From Micromonospora rosaria (lineage in GTDB: Bacteria > Actinomycetota > Actinomycetes > Mycobacteriales > Micromonosporaceae): DNA of 64,000 nucleotides. The translations under genes were made by a program, and so were the position numbers. Location: contig NZ_LRQV01000008.1 of the NCBI RefSeq assembly GCF_001567585.1, positions 1 to 64,000 of the forward strand. Direction: 5' to 3'. This document shows, in pieces, positions 37,828 through 45,805 of the stretch (its first letter is position 1; each line of letters opens with the position of its first letter). Under the pieces are notes generated by a model. The model searched no databases. It was not told the origin of the DNA and was given only the letters and a program-made list of their open reading frames with translations.

Positions 37828-38043
37828 CCGTCACCTCCACCACCACCCCCGCCCGTCGACCGCGAGGTTGTCGCCGGCCCACCGAAGTGCCGGGCCGACA
37901 GCCTCCCCCTACCGCTGCGGGCACCACGGGACCCGCCGGGCACCACCGCGACGGGGACGGGCATGAGCCGCCCGGGAGTGGGAAGGACCGGACGGGAAAA
38001 GGAAGCGGCCCGCCCCACCGGAGTGGAACGGGCCGCTGTGTCG

Positions 38044-38116
38044 TAGCCCCGACCGGATTCGAACCGGCGCTACCGCCTTGAGAGGGCGGCGTCCTGGGCC
38101 GCTAGACGACGGGGCC
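38044..38116 (-). tRNA. tRNA-Glu (CTC)
   Basis: 73 nt, no encoded CCA. Acceptor GGCCCCG pairs CGGGGCT; the D arm contains GTCTAGCGGCC; the anticodon loop CTCTCAA gives anticodon CUC; the T arm is GCCGGTTCGAATCCGGT. All stems form, with a G-U closing pair at 1-72. Confidence 0.96.
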
Positions 38117-38135
38117 AGAACTTTCTTCCTGCTCT

Positions 38136-38151
38136 CCGCCCTTTCGGGCGG
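38136..38151. terminator. GAAA-tetraloop hairpin between the tRNA genes
   Basis: CCGCCC/GGGCGG with a GAAA loop on the minus strand, 20 nt upstream of tRNA-Glu and downstream of tRNA-Gln. A terminator or processing signal for the first transcript. Confidence 0.4.
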
Positions 38152-38255
38152 TGCCGCTGTACTCTATCAGAGATCTTTTCCCGCCCCCCTCGCGGGGGGC
38201 TGGAGTCGAACTCCAGCAGAAGCCAGCGACCGACGCTCACGGGGAACGTCGGTTG

Positions 38256-38327
38256 CTGGGGTACCAGGACTCGAACCTAGACTAACTGAACCAGAATCAG
38301 TCGGGCTGCCAATTACCCCATACCCCA
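38256..38327 (-). tRNA. tRNA-Gln (CTG)
   Basis: 72 nt, no encoded CCA. Acceptor TGGGGTA pairs TACCCCA, discriminator G; the anticodon loop TTCTGGT gives anticodon CUG; T loop TTCGAGT. Upstream of tRNA-Glu on the same strand, 139 nt apart. Confidence 0.96.
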
Positions 38328-38435
38328 TTGGCACCTTGCGGCGCCGGGGATGAACTTTACCCTCCCCGCGCCGGCCGGCCAAATCGGGTTACCGAAACCA
38401 GCCCTGACCAGCGGTTTCGGCCCTCCCGAGCGGTG

Positions 38436-39236
38436 TCAGACCGGGACCACCGGGTTGGTCAGCTCCCCGATCCCCTCGATCCGCACGGTGACCGTATCCC
38501 CGTCCGTGAGCGGGCTAACCCCCGCCGGCGTGCCGGTCAGCACCACGTCCCCGGGGAGCAGCGTCATCACGTGTGAGATGTAGGACACCAGGGCGGGGAC
38601 GTCGAAGACCATGTCCCGGGTCCGGCCGAGCTGGCGGACCTCCATCTCCTCCGGGTCGCGCCCCACCTCGCAGCGGACCTCCAGGTCCCGCACGTCCAGC
38701 CCGGTGGTGATCCACGGGCCGATCGGGCAGAACGAGTCGAAGCCCTTGGCCCGGGTCCACTGGCCGTCGGAGTGCTGGAGATCCCGCGCGGTGACGTCGT
38801 TGGCACAGGTGTAGCCGAAGATGGCCCGCTCGGCGGCGGCCCGGTCGGCCCGCCGCGCGCCCGGCGCCCCGATCACCACGGCCAGCTCCGCCTCGTGCTC
38901 GACCTGCTTGGAGAAGACCGGCAGCCGGATCGCGTCCCGGGGGCCGATCACCGACGTGGACGGCTTCAGGAACAGCAACGGCTCCGCCGGCACCTGGTTG
39001 CCCAGCTCGGCGGCGTGCTCGGCGTAGTTGCGGCCGACGCAGACGACCTTGCTGGGCAGGATCGGCGAGAGCAGCCGGACGTCCGACAGGGCCCAGCGGC
39101 CCCCGGTGAAGGTGAGCTGGCCGAACGGATGGCCGGAGATCTCGGCCACGGTCAGCCCCTGCGGGCCGGCCTCCGGCTCACCCTCGACGACCCCGAACGA
39201 CATTCCCTTGGCATGAGCGAAACGAGCGATACGCAC
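38436..39236 (-). CDS. Fumarylacetoacetate hydrolase (FAH) family protein
   Basis: 266 aa. FAH fold with VCVGRNYAEHAAELG, PLLFLKPSTSVIGP, the metal-binding E-x-E segment VEHEAELAVVIG and YTCANDVTARDLQ, then LTGTPAGVSPL. Such enzymes hydrolyse or decarboxylate beta-diketo or oxaloacetate-like substrates; the actual one is unknown. GTG at 39234-39236. TAGATT six nt upstream could be a -10 for a leaderless transcript. Confidence 0.92.
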   Translation of the reverse strand: MRIARFAHAKGMSFGVVEGEPEAGPQGLTVAEISGHPFGQLTFTGGRWALSDVRLLSPILPSKVVCVGRNYAEHAAELGNQVPAEPLLFLKPSTSVIGPRDAIRLPVFSKQVEHEAELAVVIGAPGARRADRAAAERAIFGYTCANDVTARDLQHSDGQWTRAKGFDSFCPIGPWITTGLDVRDLEVRCEVGRDPEEMEVRQLGRTRDMVFDVPALVSYISHVMTLLPGDVVLTGTPAGVSPLTDGDTVTVRIEGIGELTNPVVPV

Positions 39237-39364
39237 CCGGCCAATCTAGCCCGACACCAGGTCCCGCACTGTACGTGAGCCGCCGGTCGCCGGGGTGGAG
39301 TTCGGCACTTCGTACCCGCACGACGTCACCGCGCCCCTAGCGTCGGCGGCGGAGGTTCGTTCGT

Positions 39365-40780
39365 ATGCCTGCATCGAGACGACACCACAGGGCCATCGCG
39401 GTGCTCGCGCACTGCCTCGGCATCCTCGCCACCGTGCCGGCGCTCCCCGCGCTGACCGGGCCGCCCGGGGCCAGAGCCCCGGCGACACCCGGGGGCACAC
39501 CCACTCCGGCCGTGCTCACCACGCCGTCGTCGGCAGCACTGGTCGCCCCGGCCCGGGCCTCGACGATGCCGTCCGCGCCACCGGCGGTACCGACGCCCAC
39601 CCGGGCACCGCTGCGGGCGCCCGCGCCGACCGTCACCGTGGCGGTCGCGTCGGCGGGCACCCCGGCACCCGCGTACCGGATCCAGGTGCGCAACGTCGGC
39701 GACGCGCCGGTGGACACCACGGTCCGCCAGGAACTGCCCTCGGGCGCCTCGGCCACCACCATCACCGGCGGTGGGCGGGCCACCCGCGCCGCCGGGGGGC
39801 CCGCCGAGGTGACCTGGCGGCTCACCCTCCCGCCGAAGGGCAGCACCACGCTGCACACCGCGCTGCGCACCAGCGCCCCGGACCGTCCGCTGGCCGCACC
39901 GGCCTGCGCGTACGGCGCCGACGGGCGGCGGCCGTACGACTGCGGCACCGCGACGTGGACCGCCGCCGTGACCCGACCGAGCGACGAGCCGGCGGCGGCG
40001 CCGTGGTGGCGCCTGCCGGCCCTGCTCGGCGGGCTGGCCGTGCTGCTGGTGCTGGGCGGACTGGGCCTGTGGCGGTGGCAACGCCGCCGCCGGCTACGGG
40101 CCTGGGCGGCGGCCTCCGGCACCCCGGGCGACGCCCCGCCGGGCGCGGCCGGGCCGGTCGTCGGCGGCGGAGGGCAGCCCGCCGGGGCCGGGCGGACGGG
40201 GCCGTCGCGGGGGACGGTGTACCCGCTGCCGGACGCGCCCCGCCCCACCACCCGACGGCGTACCCCACCGGTCTGGCTGACCGTGACCGGTGCCACGGTG
40301 CTCCTGGCCGGGGTGGTCGCCGTCGCCGGCTGGACCGGCACCCGCCAGGTCACCGCGATCGACACCGACCAGCAGCCGACCAGCGGAGCCTGGGTGGGCC
40401 AGGGCGCCACGGGGCCGATCGGGGTGCCGCTGCGGGAGACGGCGTTCGAGTTCACCGTCTACCGGGTCGCCTGCGGCACGGCGACGGTGGCCGGCCGGCG
40501 CTGCGAGGCCACCGTCGGGGTGCGCAACATCACCCCCGAGAAGCAGGCCTGGCACGGCCAGATGCAGCGGGCCTACCTGCCCGGCGGCACCTGGGTCAAC
40601 GCCGACGCGCTGGCCACCCGCGCGGTGAACCAGGGCCGGGACATCTTCGCCGAGCCGGTCGACGCCGGCAGCCGGGTGGTGCTCCCGATGGTCTTCACCG
40701 TCGCCGGTCGGGAGCCGCCGACCCACCTGGAGCTGCGCAGCGGGGTCTTCTCCGCCGGGGTCCGGGTCGAGGTGCCCTGA
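39365..40780 (+). CDS. Membrane protein with two extracytoplasmic beta domains
   Basis: 471 aa. Signal-like N terminus (AIAVLAHCLGILATVPALPAL), Ala/Pro/Thr-rich linker, then an N-terminal domain resembling DUF11/CARDB (YRIQVRNVGDAPVDTTVRQELPSG). A membrane helix at about 218-238 is followed by a basic RRRRLRAW segment, a second helix at about 307-325, and a C-terminal domain (FEFTVYRVACG, GVRNITPEKQAWHGQMQRAY, LELRSGVFSAGVRVEV) like DUF4352. Function unknown. ATG at 39365 with GGAGG ten nt upstream. Confidence 0.8.
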   Translation: MPASRRHHRAIAVLAHCLGILATVPALPALTGPPGARAPATPGGTPTPAVLTTPSSAALVAPARASTMPSAPPAVPTPTRAPLRAPAPTVTVAVASAGTPAPAYRIQVRNVGDAPVDTTVRQELPSGASATTITGGGRATRAAGGPAEVTWRLTLPPKGSTTLHTALRTSAPDRPLAAPACAYGADGRRPYDCGTATWTAAVTRPSDEPAAAPWWRLPALLGGLAVLLVLGGLGLWRWQRRRRLRAWAAASGTPGDAPPGAAGPVVGGGGQPAGAGRTGPSRGTVYPLPDAPRPTTRRRTPPVWLTVTGATVLLAGVVAVAGWTGTRQVTAIDTDQQPTSGAWVGQGATGPIGVPLRETAFEFTVYRVACGTATVAGRRCEATVGVRNITPEKQAWHGQMQRAYLPGGTWVNADALATRAVNQGRDIFAEPVDAGSRVVLPMVFTVAGREPPTHLELRSGVFSAGVRVEVP

Positions 40781-40813
40781 CGGAAGCGGGGCGGCGGTCG
40801 TACCCTCGGGTGC

Positions 40814-41677
40814 GTGACCGCCGCCCTCGCTCCCGCCGCCGCGCTCGACGCGGTCGACTGGCGGGCCCGCCGACGGGCCCACGAGCACCGGGTCGACACC
40901 TGGCTCACGCCGCATCTGGCCCGGCGGCACCGGGGCGAGAAGCACCCGGTGGAGGACTTCCTCTTCACGTACTACTCGCACCGCCCCGCCCAGTTGCGGC
41001 GCTGGCATCCGGGCCCGGGGGTGCTGCTGCGCGACGCGGACCCGGCCGAGTTCGGCCGGGACTACCGCGCCACCGCCGCCGGGGTCACCCTCGACACCGC
41101 CCGGGTACGCGAGCGCCGGGCCGAGTCGGTCGAGTGGATCCGCACCCTGCTCGCCGCCACCGCCGGTCGCCCGGCCCAGCTCGGCTGTTTCGGGATGCAC
41201 GAGTGGGCGATGGTGTACCGGCAGACCCAGCAGGAGGTCCGCCACAACGCGTGGCCGCTGCGGCTCACCCCGGAGCGCACCGCCGCCGTGGTCGACGAGC
41301 GGGGCGTGCGGTGCAGCCACTTCGACGCGTACCGGTTCTTCACCGCGCCCGCCCGGCCGCTGAACGTGCTCACCCCGACCCGGGAGACCCAGCACGCCCA
41401 CGAGCAGCCGGGCTGCCTGCACGCCAACATGGACCTGTACAAGTGGGCGTACAAACTCTCCCCGCTGGTGCCGAGCGAGCTGGTCGCCGACGCCTTCGCG
41501 CTGGCCCGGGAGATCCGGACGCTGGACATGCGGGCCAGCCCGTACGACCTGGCGGCCCTCGGGTACCCGCCGGTGCGGGTGGAGACCCCCGAGGGCCGGG
41601 CCGAGTACGCGGCCACCCAGCGCGGCTTCGCCGAGCGCGCCGCCGTCCTGCGGCACCGCCTGCTCGCCGCGCTGTAA
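40814..41677 (+). CDS. Conserved protein annotated in relatives as 3-methyladenine DNA glycosylase
   Basis: 287 aa, GTG start. Distinctive conserved blocks: EHRVDTWLTPHLARR, GEKHPVEDFLFTYYSHRPAQLRRWHPG, CFGMHEWAMVYR and CLHANMDLYKWAYKLSPL. I recall this actinobacterial family carrying the 3-methyladenine glycosylase label, but none of the standard AlkA/TAG/AAG motifs is visible, so the activity is unproven. Its TAA stop lies within the 53-bp dispersed element. Confidence 0.8.
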   Translation: MTAALAPAAALDAVDWRARRRAHEHRVDTWLTPHLARRHRGEKHPVEDFLFTYYSHRPAQLRRWHPGPGVLLRDADPAEFGRDYRATAAGVTLDTARVRERRAESVEWIRTLLAATAGRPAQLGCFGMHEWAMVYRQTQQEVRHNAWPLRLTPERTAAVVDERGVRCSHFDAYRFFTAPARPLNVLTPTRETQHAHEQPGCLHANMDLYKWAYKLSPLVPSELVADAFALAREIRTLDMRASPYDLAALGYPPVRVETPEGRAEYAATQRGFAERAAVLRHRLLAAL

Positions 41678-41726
41678 GGAAGGGCCCCCTCTTAACGCAT
41701 ACGGTCGAGAAGGGGCCCCTTCTCAC
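41674..41726 (+). repeat. 53-bp dispersed palindromic element, copy A
   Basis: Starts GTAAGGAAGGGCCCCC, contains the exact 18-nt palindrome GAGAAGGGGCCCCTTCTC and ends CTCAC. Same length as the inverted copy at 50126-50178, with most positions identical. The TAA of the preceding gene is nucleotides 2-4 of the element. Confidence 0.93.
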
Positions 41727-41741
41727 CCCTGCCGTCGGCGG

Positions 41742-42905
41742 TCAGCTCGCCGTGCAGGTGAGCGTGGGCGTACCGGGGCTGCCGTTGCCGAGGTACCCGA
41801 AGGTCGTCGTCGCCCCGGCGGCCAGCGACCCGTTCCAGCCGACGTTGCGCGCGGTGACCGTCGACCCGGTCCCGGTCACCTCGGCGTTCCACGCCTGGGT
41901 GAGCTGGCTGCCCGCCGGCAGGGTGAGGCCGACGCGCCAGCCGGCGATCCCGGCGGTACCCGTGTTGCGCACGGTCACCTCGCCCTGGTAGCCGCCCTGC
42001 CACTGCCCGATCACCCGGTGCGTCGCGGCGCAGCCCGCCCCCGCGCCCGGCGGCGTCGTCGGCGGAGTCGTCGGCGGAGTCGTCGGAGGCGTGGTCGGGG
42101 GCGTGGTGGGCGGAGTCGTCGGAGGCGTCGTCGGGGGCGTGGTGGGCGGCGTGGTCGGGGTGGTGCCGGAGAGGGCGGCGACCACGGCCGGGTACCAGCG
42201 GGCGGCGAGCTTTTGGTCCCCGGCCGCGTTCTGGTGCACCCCGTCGTAGGTGTCGGTGGCGGTGCTGAACCCGGTCCACTGGTCGATGACCGTGATCGGG
42301 GAGGCGGCGGTGGTCTTGCCGGCCGCCCAGCCGTCGATGGTCGCGTTGAGCGCCACCACCCGCTGGCCGCACTCGCCGCAGGTGGGCGGGGCCATCGGCG
42401 GGAGCTTCGCGACGATGACCTTCATCGCCGGGTTGTCGGCCCGCATCTGGTCGACCAGCTTGCTGTACGCGGCGAGGATGGTGGTCGGCGGGATGGCGTT
42501 CCACACGTCGTTGGTGCCGAACTGCATCATCACCACGTCCGGGTGGGTCGCGGCGAGCCAGCCGGGCAGCAGGTTCTGGTTGGCGACGTTGGTCACCAGG
42601 GCGCCGCCGTGCCCCTCGTTGTCCCCGTCGTACGGCTGACCGCAGCCCTGCGGGCCGAGGGTGCCGACGAAGTCGATGTCGGTGTGCCCGGCCGACTGCA
42701 ACTGGTTCCAGAGGATGGCCCGCCAACAGCCGGGCGAGCCGGTGAGCGAGTCGCCCAGCGGCATGATCCGTACCGGCGCGGCAGCGGCGGCCGGCGCGGC
42801 GGTGGCGGGTGAGGTGGGCGCGGTGGTCGCCAGGCCGACGGCGGCGGCCAGCGGCAGCGCCGCCAGGGCGGCGAGCAGGGACCTGTGCAAGGACCTTCGG
42901 AGCAT
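41742..42905 (-). CDS. Secreted SGNH hydrolase with TTPP linker and CBM2 cellulose-binding domain
   Basis: 387 aa. Sec signal peptide (about 1-38). SGNH/GDSL esterase domain with block I LGDSLTG (Ser53), the GTNDVWN block and DGVHQNAAG, which carries the catalytic Asp/His. A linker of TTPP repeats (about 250-285) leads to a C-terminal CBM2 (CAATHRVIGQWQGGYQGEVTV, GWNGSLAAGATTTFGYLGNG). Likely an acetyl-xylan-type carbohydrate esterase acting on plant cell walls (inference from architecture). ATG start; a palindromic candidate operator lies upstream. Confidence 0.93.
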   Translation of the reverse strand: MLRRSLHRSLLAALAALPLAAAVGLATTAPTSPATAAPAAAAAPVRIMPLGDSLTGSPGCWRAILWNQLQSAGHTDIDFVGTLGPQGCGQPYDGDNEGHGGALVTNVANQNLLPGWLAATHPDVVMMQFGTNDVWNAIPPTTILAAYSKLVDQMRADNPAMKVIVAKLPPMAPPTCGECGQRVVALNATIDGWAAGKTTAASPITVIDQWTGFSTATDTYDGVHQNAAGDQKLAARWYPAVVAALSGTTPTTPPTTPPTTPPTTPPTTPPTTPPTTPPTTPPTTPPGAGAGCAATHRVIGQWQGGYQGEVTVRNTGTAGIAGWRVGLTLPAGSQLTQAWNAEVTGTGSTVTARNVGWNGSLAAGATTTFGYLGNGSPGTPTLTCTAS

Positions 42906-42985
42906 GGTGGAGGAACTCCCGTCAGGGGTACGACGAATGCGATCGATGACGGCCCGTGCTCCCGCGAGAATTCAACCAGGAAGAC

Positions 42986-43001
42986 CGATCGATATCAATC
43001 G
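42986..43001. promoter_or_regulatory. 16-bp imperfect palindrome upstream of the SGNH hydrolase gene
   Basis: CGATCGATATCAATCG has one mismatched pair and sits 81-96 nt before the start codon, in a locally AT-rich patch. Typical size for a LacI/TetR-type operator. Confidence 0.4.
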
Positions 43002-43025
43002 ACCCGAGGACGGTCGGCCCGAGGG

Positions 43026-43451
43026 TCAGTCGCCGTCGACCCGGCGCTCCCGCTTGCGCTGCGACTGGCGCTTCTTGTCGGCCAGGCGGCGCTCCTTGGC
43101 GCCCCGCGAGGGACGGGTCGGCCGACGCGGGGGCGGCGGCGGGGCGACCGCCTCGCGCAGCAGCGCGGCCATCCGCTCCCGGGCCGCCTCCCGGTTGGCC
43201 AACTGCGCCCGGTGTTCGCTGGCGGCCACCGTGAGCACCCCGTCGACCAGCCGCCCGGCGAGCCGGTCCAGCGCCCGGGCGCGCAGCGGCTCGGGCAGGC
43301 TCGGCGAGCGGGCCAGGTCGAAGCTCAGCTCGACCCGCGAGTCGGCGGTGTTCACGCCCTGCCCACCCGGGCCGGACGACCGGGAGAAGCGTTCCCGCAG
43401 TTCGGTGCCGGGCACCGTGAGCCGGTCGGTGACCCGCAGTCCGTCGTCCAC
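43026..43451 (-). CDS. arfB: Alternative ribosome-rescue factor ArfB (YaeJ)
   Basis: 141 aa. Peptidyl-tRNA hydrolase that rescues stalled ribosomes. The GGQ motif sits in SRSSGPGGQGVNTADSRVEL at residues 24-43, and the C-terminal tail is basic (KERRLADKKRQSQRKRERR) and binds the mRNA channel. No codon-recognition domain, so it is not a normal release factor. Confidence 0.94.
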   Translation of the reverse strand: MDDGLRVTDRLTVPGTELRERFSRSSGPGGQGVNTADSRVELSFDLARSPSLPEPLRARALDRLAGRLVDGVLTVAASEHRAQLANREAARERMAALLREAVAPPPPPRRPTRPSRGAKERRLADKKRQSQRKRERRVDGD

Positions 43452-43460
43452 CCCCTGAGG

Positions 43461-43769
43461 CTAGCGCTGCGGCGCGGCCCCGGTGGTGGCCGACGGGGTG
43501 GGTGCGGGATCCGCCCCGCCCGGCCCGGAGTCGGCGTCGGAGCCGACGGCGGCGTACGCCACCGCCCCGGCCAGCAGCAGGGTGATCACGCCGACCTTGG
43601 TGGTGACGGCCCGGATCAGCAACCAGGCGGCCCGCCGGGCCCCCGGCACCGCCCGGCGGGCGGCCTGGTAGTCCGTCCACCCCCGCCGGGCCCGGGTGTA
43701 CGCGGCGCCCACACCGGACCCTACGAGCAGGCCGAGCAGCAGCAGAACTGCTAGGAGAGGTTGGTCCAC
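43461..43769 (-). CDS. Small two-helix membrane protein
   Basis: 102 aa, GTG start. Membrane helices at about 5-25 (LLAVLLLLGLLVGSGVGAAY) and 58-72 (VGVITLLLAGAVAYAAV), with a basic loop between and a Pro/Ser/Thr-rich C terminus. No family recognised. The start codon lies five nt after a 16-bp palindrome, and CATACT seven nt before it could be a -10 for a leaderless message. 9 nt before arfB, so probably cotranscribed. Confidence 0.7.
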   Translation of the reverse strand: MDQPLLAVLLLLGLLVGSGVGAAYTRARRGWTDYQAARRAVPGARRAAWLLIRAVTTKVGVITLLLAGAVAYAAVGSDADSGPGGADPAPTPSATTGAAPQR

Positions 43770-43774
43770 CCCCG

Positions 43775-43790
43775 TGAGTATGCATACTCA
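43775..43790. promoter_or_regulatory. Perfect 16-bp palindrome over the start region of the small membrane protein gene
   Basis: TGAGTATGCATACTCA, half A+T in GC-rich surroundings. On the minus strand it contains CATACT, seven nt before the GTG, consistent with a promoter -10 inside an operator. Confidence 0.6.
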
Positions 43791-43801
43791 GCGTGATATC
43801 G

Positions 43802-43858
43802 CTACGGGCCGATGGGCATACGCCGGATATCTGACAATTTCCGATATCCCGCCCGTAG
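43802..43858 (-). terminator. Nested hairpin downstream of the HtrA-like protease gene
   Basis: Outer arms CTACGGGC (43802-43809) and GCCCGTAG (43851-43858), inner arms GGATATC and GATATCC. It begins 23 nt after the protease stop. Confidence 0.5.
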
Positions 43859-43880
43859 TCGATCGCACACTCTCCGCAGC

Positions 43881-44738
43881 TCAGCCGCCCTTTCCGATGA
43901 TCGTGTCGGCGGTCTGCTGCACCTGGTCGATCGGAATCGCGAAGCCGATGCCGATCGAGCCGTTGCCGTCGATGGTGGCGATCGCCGTGTTCACCCCGAC
44001 CACCTCACCTCGGGCGTTGACCAGCGGACCACCCGAGTTGCCGGGATTGATGGAGGCGTCGGTCTGCACGGCCGTGTGCCGGTTCGCGCCGAGCCGGACC
44101 TGACGGTCGAGCGCGCTGACGATACCCGCTGTGACGGTGCCGGAGAGCCCGAGCGGCGAACCGACCGCGAGCACCGGCTCGCCCACCCGGGTCGCGCCCG
44201 GCTTCGCCAGCGGCAGCGGGGACAGGCCGGCCGCCGGGGAGACCCGCAGCACGGCCAGGTCGCTGCCCGGTTCGCGGCCCACCACCTCGGCCGGGAACCG
44301 GCGGCCGTTGGGCGCCTCGACGGTGACCCCGGCCGTGTCCCCCTTGGCCAGGATGTGGTCGTTGGTGATGATGTGCTGCTGGTCGTCGATGGCGAAGCCG
44401 GACCCGGTGGCCGAGCGGCCACCGCCCCCGCCCACCAGCACCGACACCACGCCGGGCACGGTCTTCTCGGCGGCGGTCACCAACTCCGCCGGCACCGGCG
44501 CCGCCGAGGCCGCCGACTCGGGCCGGTCCGCCTGAGTGGCGACCCAGCCGCCGGCCACCGCGCCGGAGAGGGTGGACAGCGCCACCACCGTCAGGCCGGC
44601 CACCAGACGGCCCGGCCGGCGCCGCCCGGGGTCCAGCCCCACCCCGGGTACGTCCCACCGCCCCCGGCCGTCCGGGCCGAGTTCCGGCGAGACGAACCAC
44701 GGTCCCCGGGGCTCTCCCAGTCCGGTCTGTGCTGCCAT
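43881..44738 (-). CDS. HtrA/DegP-like membrane-anchored serine protease lacking PDZ
   Basis: 285 aa. Cytoplasmic N terminus, one membrane helix (LVAGLTVVALSTLSGAVAGGW) at about 50-70, then a trypsin-like domain with the triad His of ITNDHIL, Asp of GSDLAVL and Ser of GNSGGPL. It ends right after the catalytic domain, so the PDZ domain usual for HtrA is absent. ATG at 44736-44738 with GAGGAG. Likely an envelope quality-control protease. Confidence 0.92.
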   Translation of the reverse strand: MAAQTGLGEPRGPWFVSPELGPDGRGRWDVPGVGLDPGRRRPGRLVAGLTVVALSTLSGAVAGGWVATQADRPESAASAAPVPAELVTAAEKTVPGVVSVLVGGGGGRSATGSGFAIDDQQHIITNDHILAKGDTAGVTVEAPNGRRFPAEVVGREPGSDLAVLRVSPAAGLSPLPLAKPGATRVGEPVLAVGSPLGLSGTVTAGIVSALDRQVRLGANRHTAVQTDASINPGNSGGPLVNARGEVVGVNTAIATIDGNGSIGIGFAIPIDQVQQTADTIIGKGG

Positions 44739-44845
44739 CCGTCGCTCCTCACTGCCGTGCCGGTGCGCTGCTCGTGTCGGTGACAGGCGGTGCCCCGCGG
44801 GCCGCCCCCGCCCTGGCCGGGGCCGCCCGGGACGGGGTAGCCGGG

Positions 44846-45805
44846 TCAGGGCAGGCGGGAGAACCACCGCATGGACCCGGCCGCCGCCCCCATCGCGAAG
44901 ACCAGACCGATTCCGATGAACCGGGCCGAGACGTCCTGCCGCTGTGTGCGGTAGCCGACCGAGGTGCCGATGTCCTCGTAGACCGCCCGGAGTTCCGCGC
45001 TGGTGCTGGCCTCGTGGAAGCCGCCCCCGGTCTCCTGGGCGACCGCGCGCAGCGTCTGCCCGTCGACCGGCACCTGGATCGGCCGGCCGCCCCGGTCCAC
45101 CGACCCGGACGGGGTACCGAACGAGATGGCGTGCACCGGCACCTCGACCGCGACCGCCTCCGCCGCCGCCTCCATCGGGTCCATCCCGGACGTGTTCGCC
45201 CCGTCGGAGAGCAGGATGATCCGGGCCGGTGGGGGCTTCGTCGCCGCCTCGCTGTCCAACGCCCGGATCGCGCCCAGGGAGGTGCTGATCGCCTCGCCGA
45301 TCGCGGTGCCCTGCACGCCGGTGACCCCTTCGGCCAGCCGCTCGATGCCGTCGTGCAACGCCTCCCGGTCGGTGTCCGGCGGCACCAGCACGGCGGCGCT
45401 GCCGGCGAACGCCACCAGCCCGACGTTGAACTCGTCCGGCAGCCCGTCGACGAACCGGCGGGCCGCCGACTTGGCCGCGCTGAGCCGGTCCGGGCCGACG
45501 TCGGTGGCCAGCATCGACGTGGAGACGTCCACCGCGACCACCACGGTCGCCCGTTCCCGGGGCACCCGTACCTCCGCGCTGGGCCGGGCGAACCCCATCA
45601 CCAGCAGCGCCAGCATGGCCAGGAAGAGACCGGCCGGTACGTGCCGCCGCCAGGCCGGGCGCTGCGGCGCGACCCGGTCCAGCAGCCGCAGGTTGGTGAA
45701 GCGGACGGCGTACCGGCTGTGCCGGCGCTGCACCGCCAGGTACCCGACGGCGAGCGCGGCCACCCCGAGCAACAGCCAGAGGCGCAGGGGCGACTCCCAG
45801 CTCAC
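44846..45805 (-). CDS. VWA-domain membrane protein (BatA-like)
   Basis: 319 aa. Two N-terminal membrane helices, a von Willebrand factor A domain with the MIDAS sequence VAVDVSTSM (DxSxS) and LSDGANTSG, and one C-terminal helix (FIGIGLVFAMGAAAG). With MoxR and DUF58 genes upstream it forms the widespread MoxR-VWA chaperone cassette. GTG at 45803-45805 with GGGAGG; overlaps the DUF58 stop by 4 nt. Confidence 0.93.
   Translation of the reverse strand: MSWESPLRLWLLLGVAALAVGYLAVQRRHSRYAVRFTNLRLLDRVAPQRPAWRRHVPAGLFLAMLALLVMGFARPSAEVRVPRERATVVVAVDVSTSMLATDVGPDRLSAAKSAARRFVDGLPDEFNVGLVAFAGSAAVLVPPDTDREALHDGIERLAEGVTGVQGTAIGEAISTSLGAIRALDSEAATKPPPARIILLSDGANTSGMDPMEAAAEAVAVEVPVHAISFGTPSGSVDRGGRPIQVPVDGQTLRAVAQETGGGFHEASTSAELRAVYEDIGTSVGYRTQRQDVSARFIGIGLVFAMGAAAGSMRWFSRLP

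Noticed and set aside
38190-38232. tRNA-like 3' fragment (CTGGAGTTCGACTCCAG) between tRNA-Glu and tRNA-Gln on the minus strand
   Set aside because: The stem forms, but the loop register does not give a proper T loop with a 5-bp stem, and no D or anticodon arm is present. Probably just a palindromic processing or terminator region.
38078-38353. ORF across the tRNA region
   Set aside because: It covers both tRNA genes on the opposite strand and has no start signal or homology.
41674-41726. Possible CRISPR-like repeat because of exact recurrence
   Set aside because: Only two copies, 8.5 kb apart and in opposite orientation, with no spacers and no cas genes in the window.
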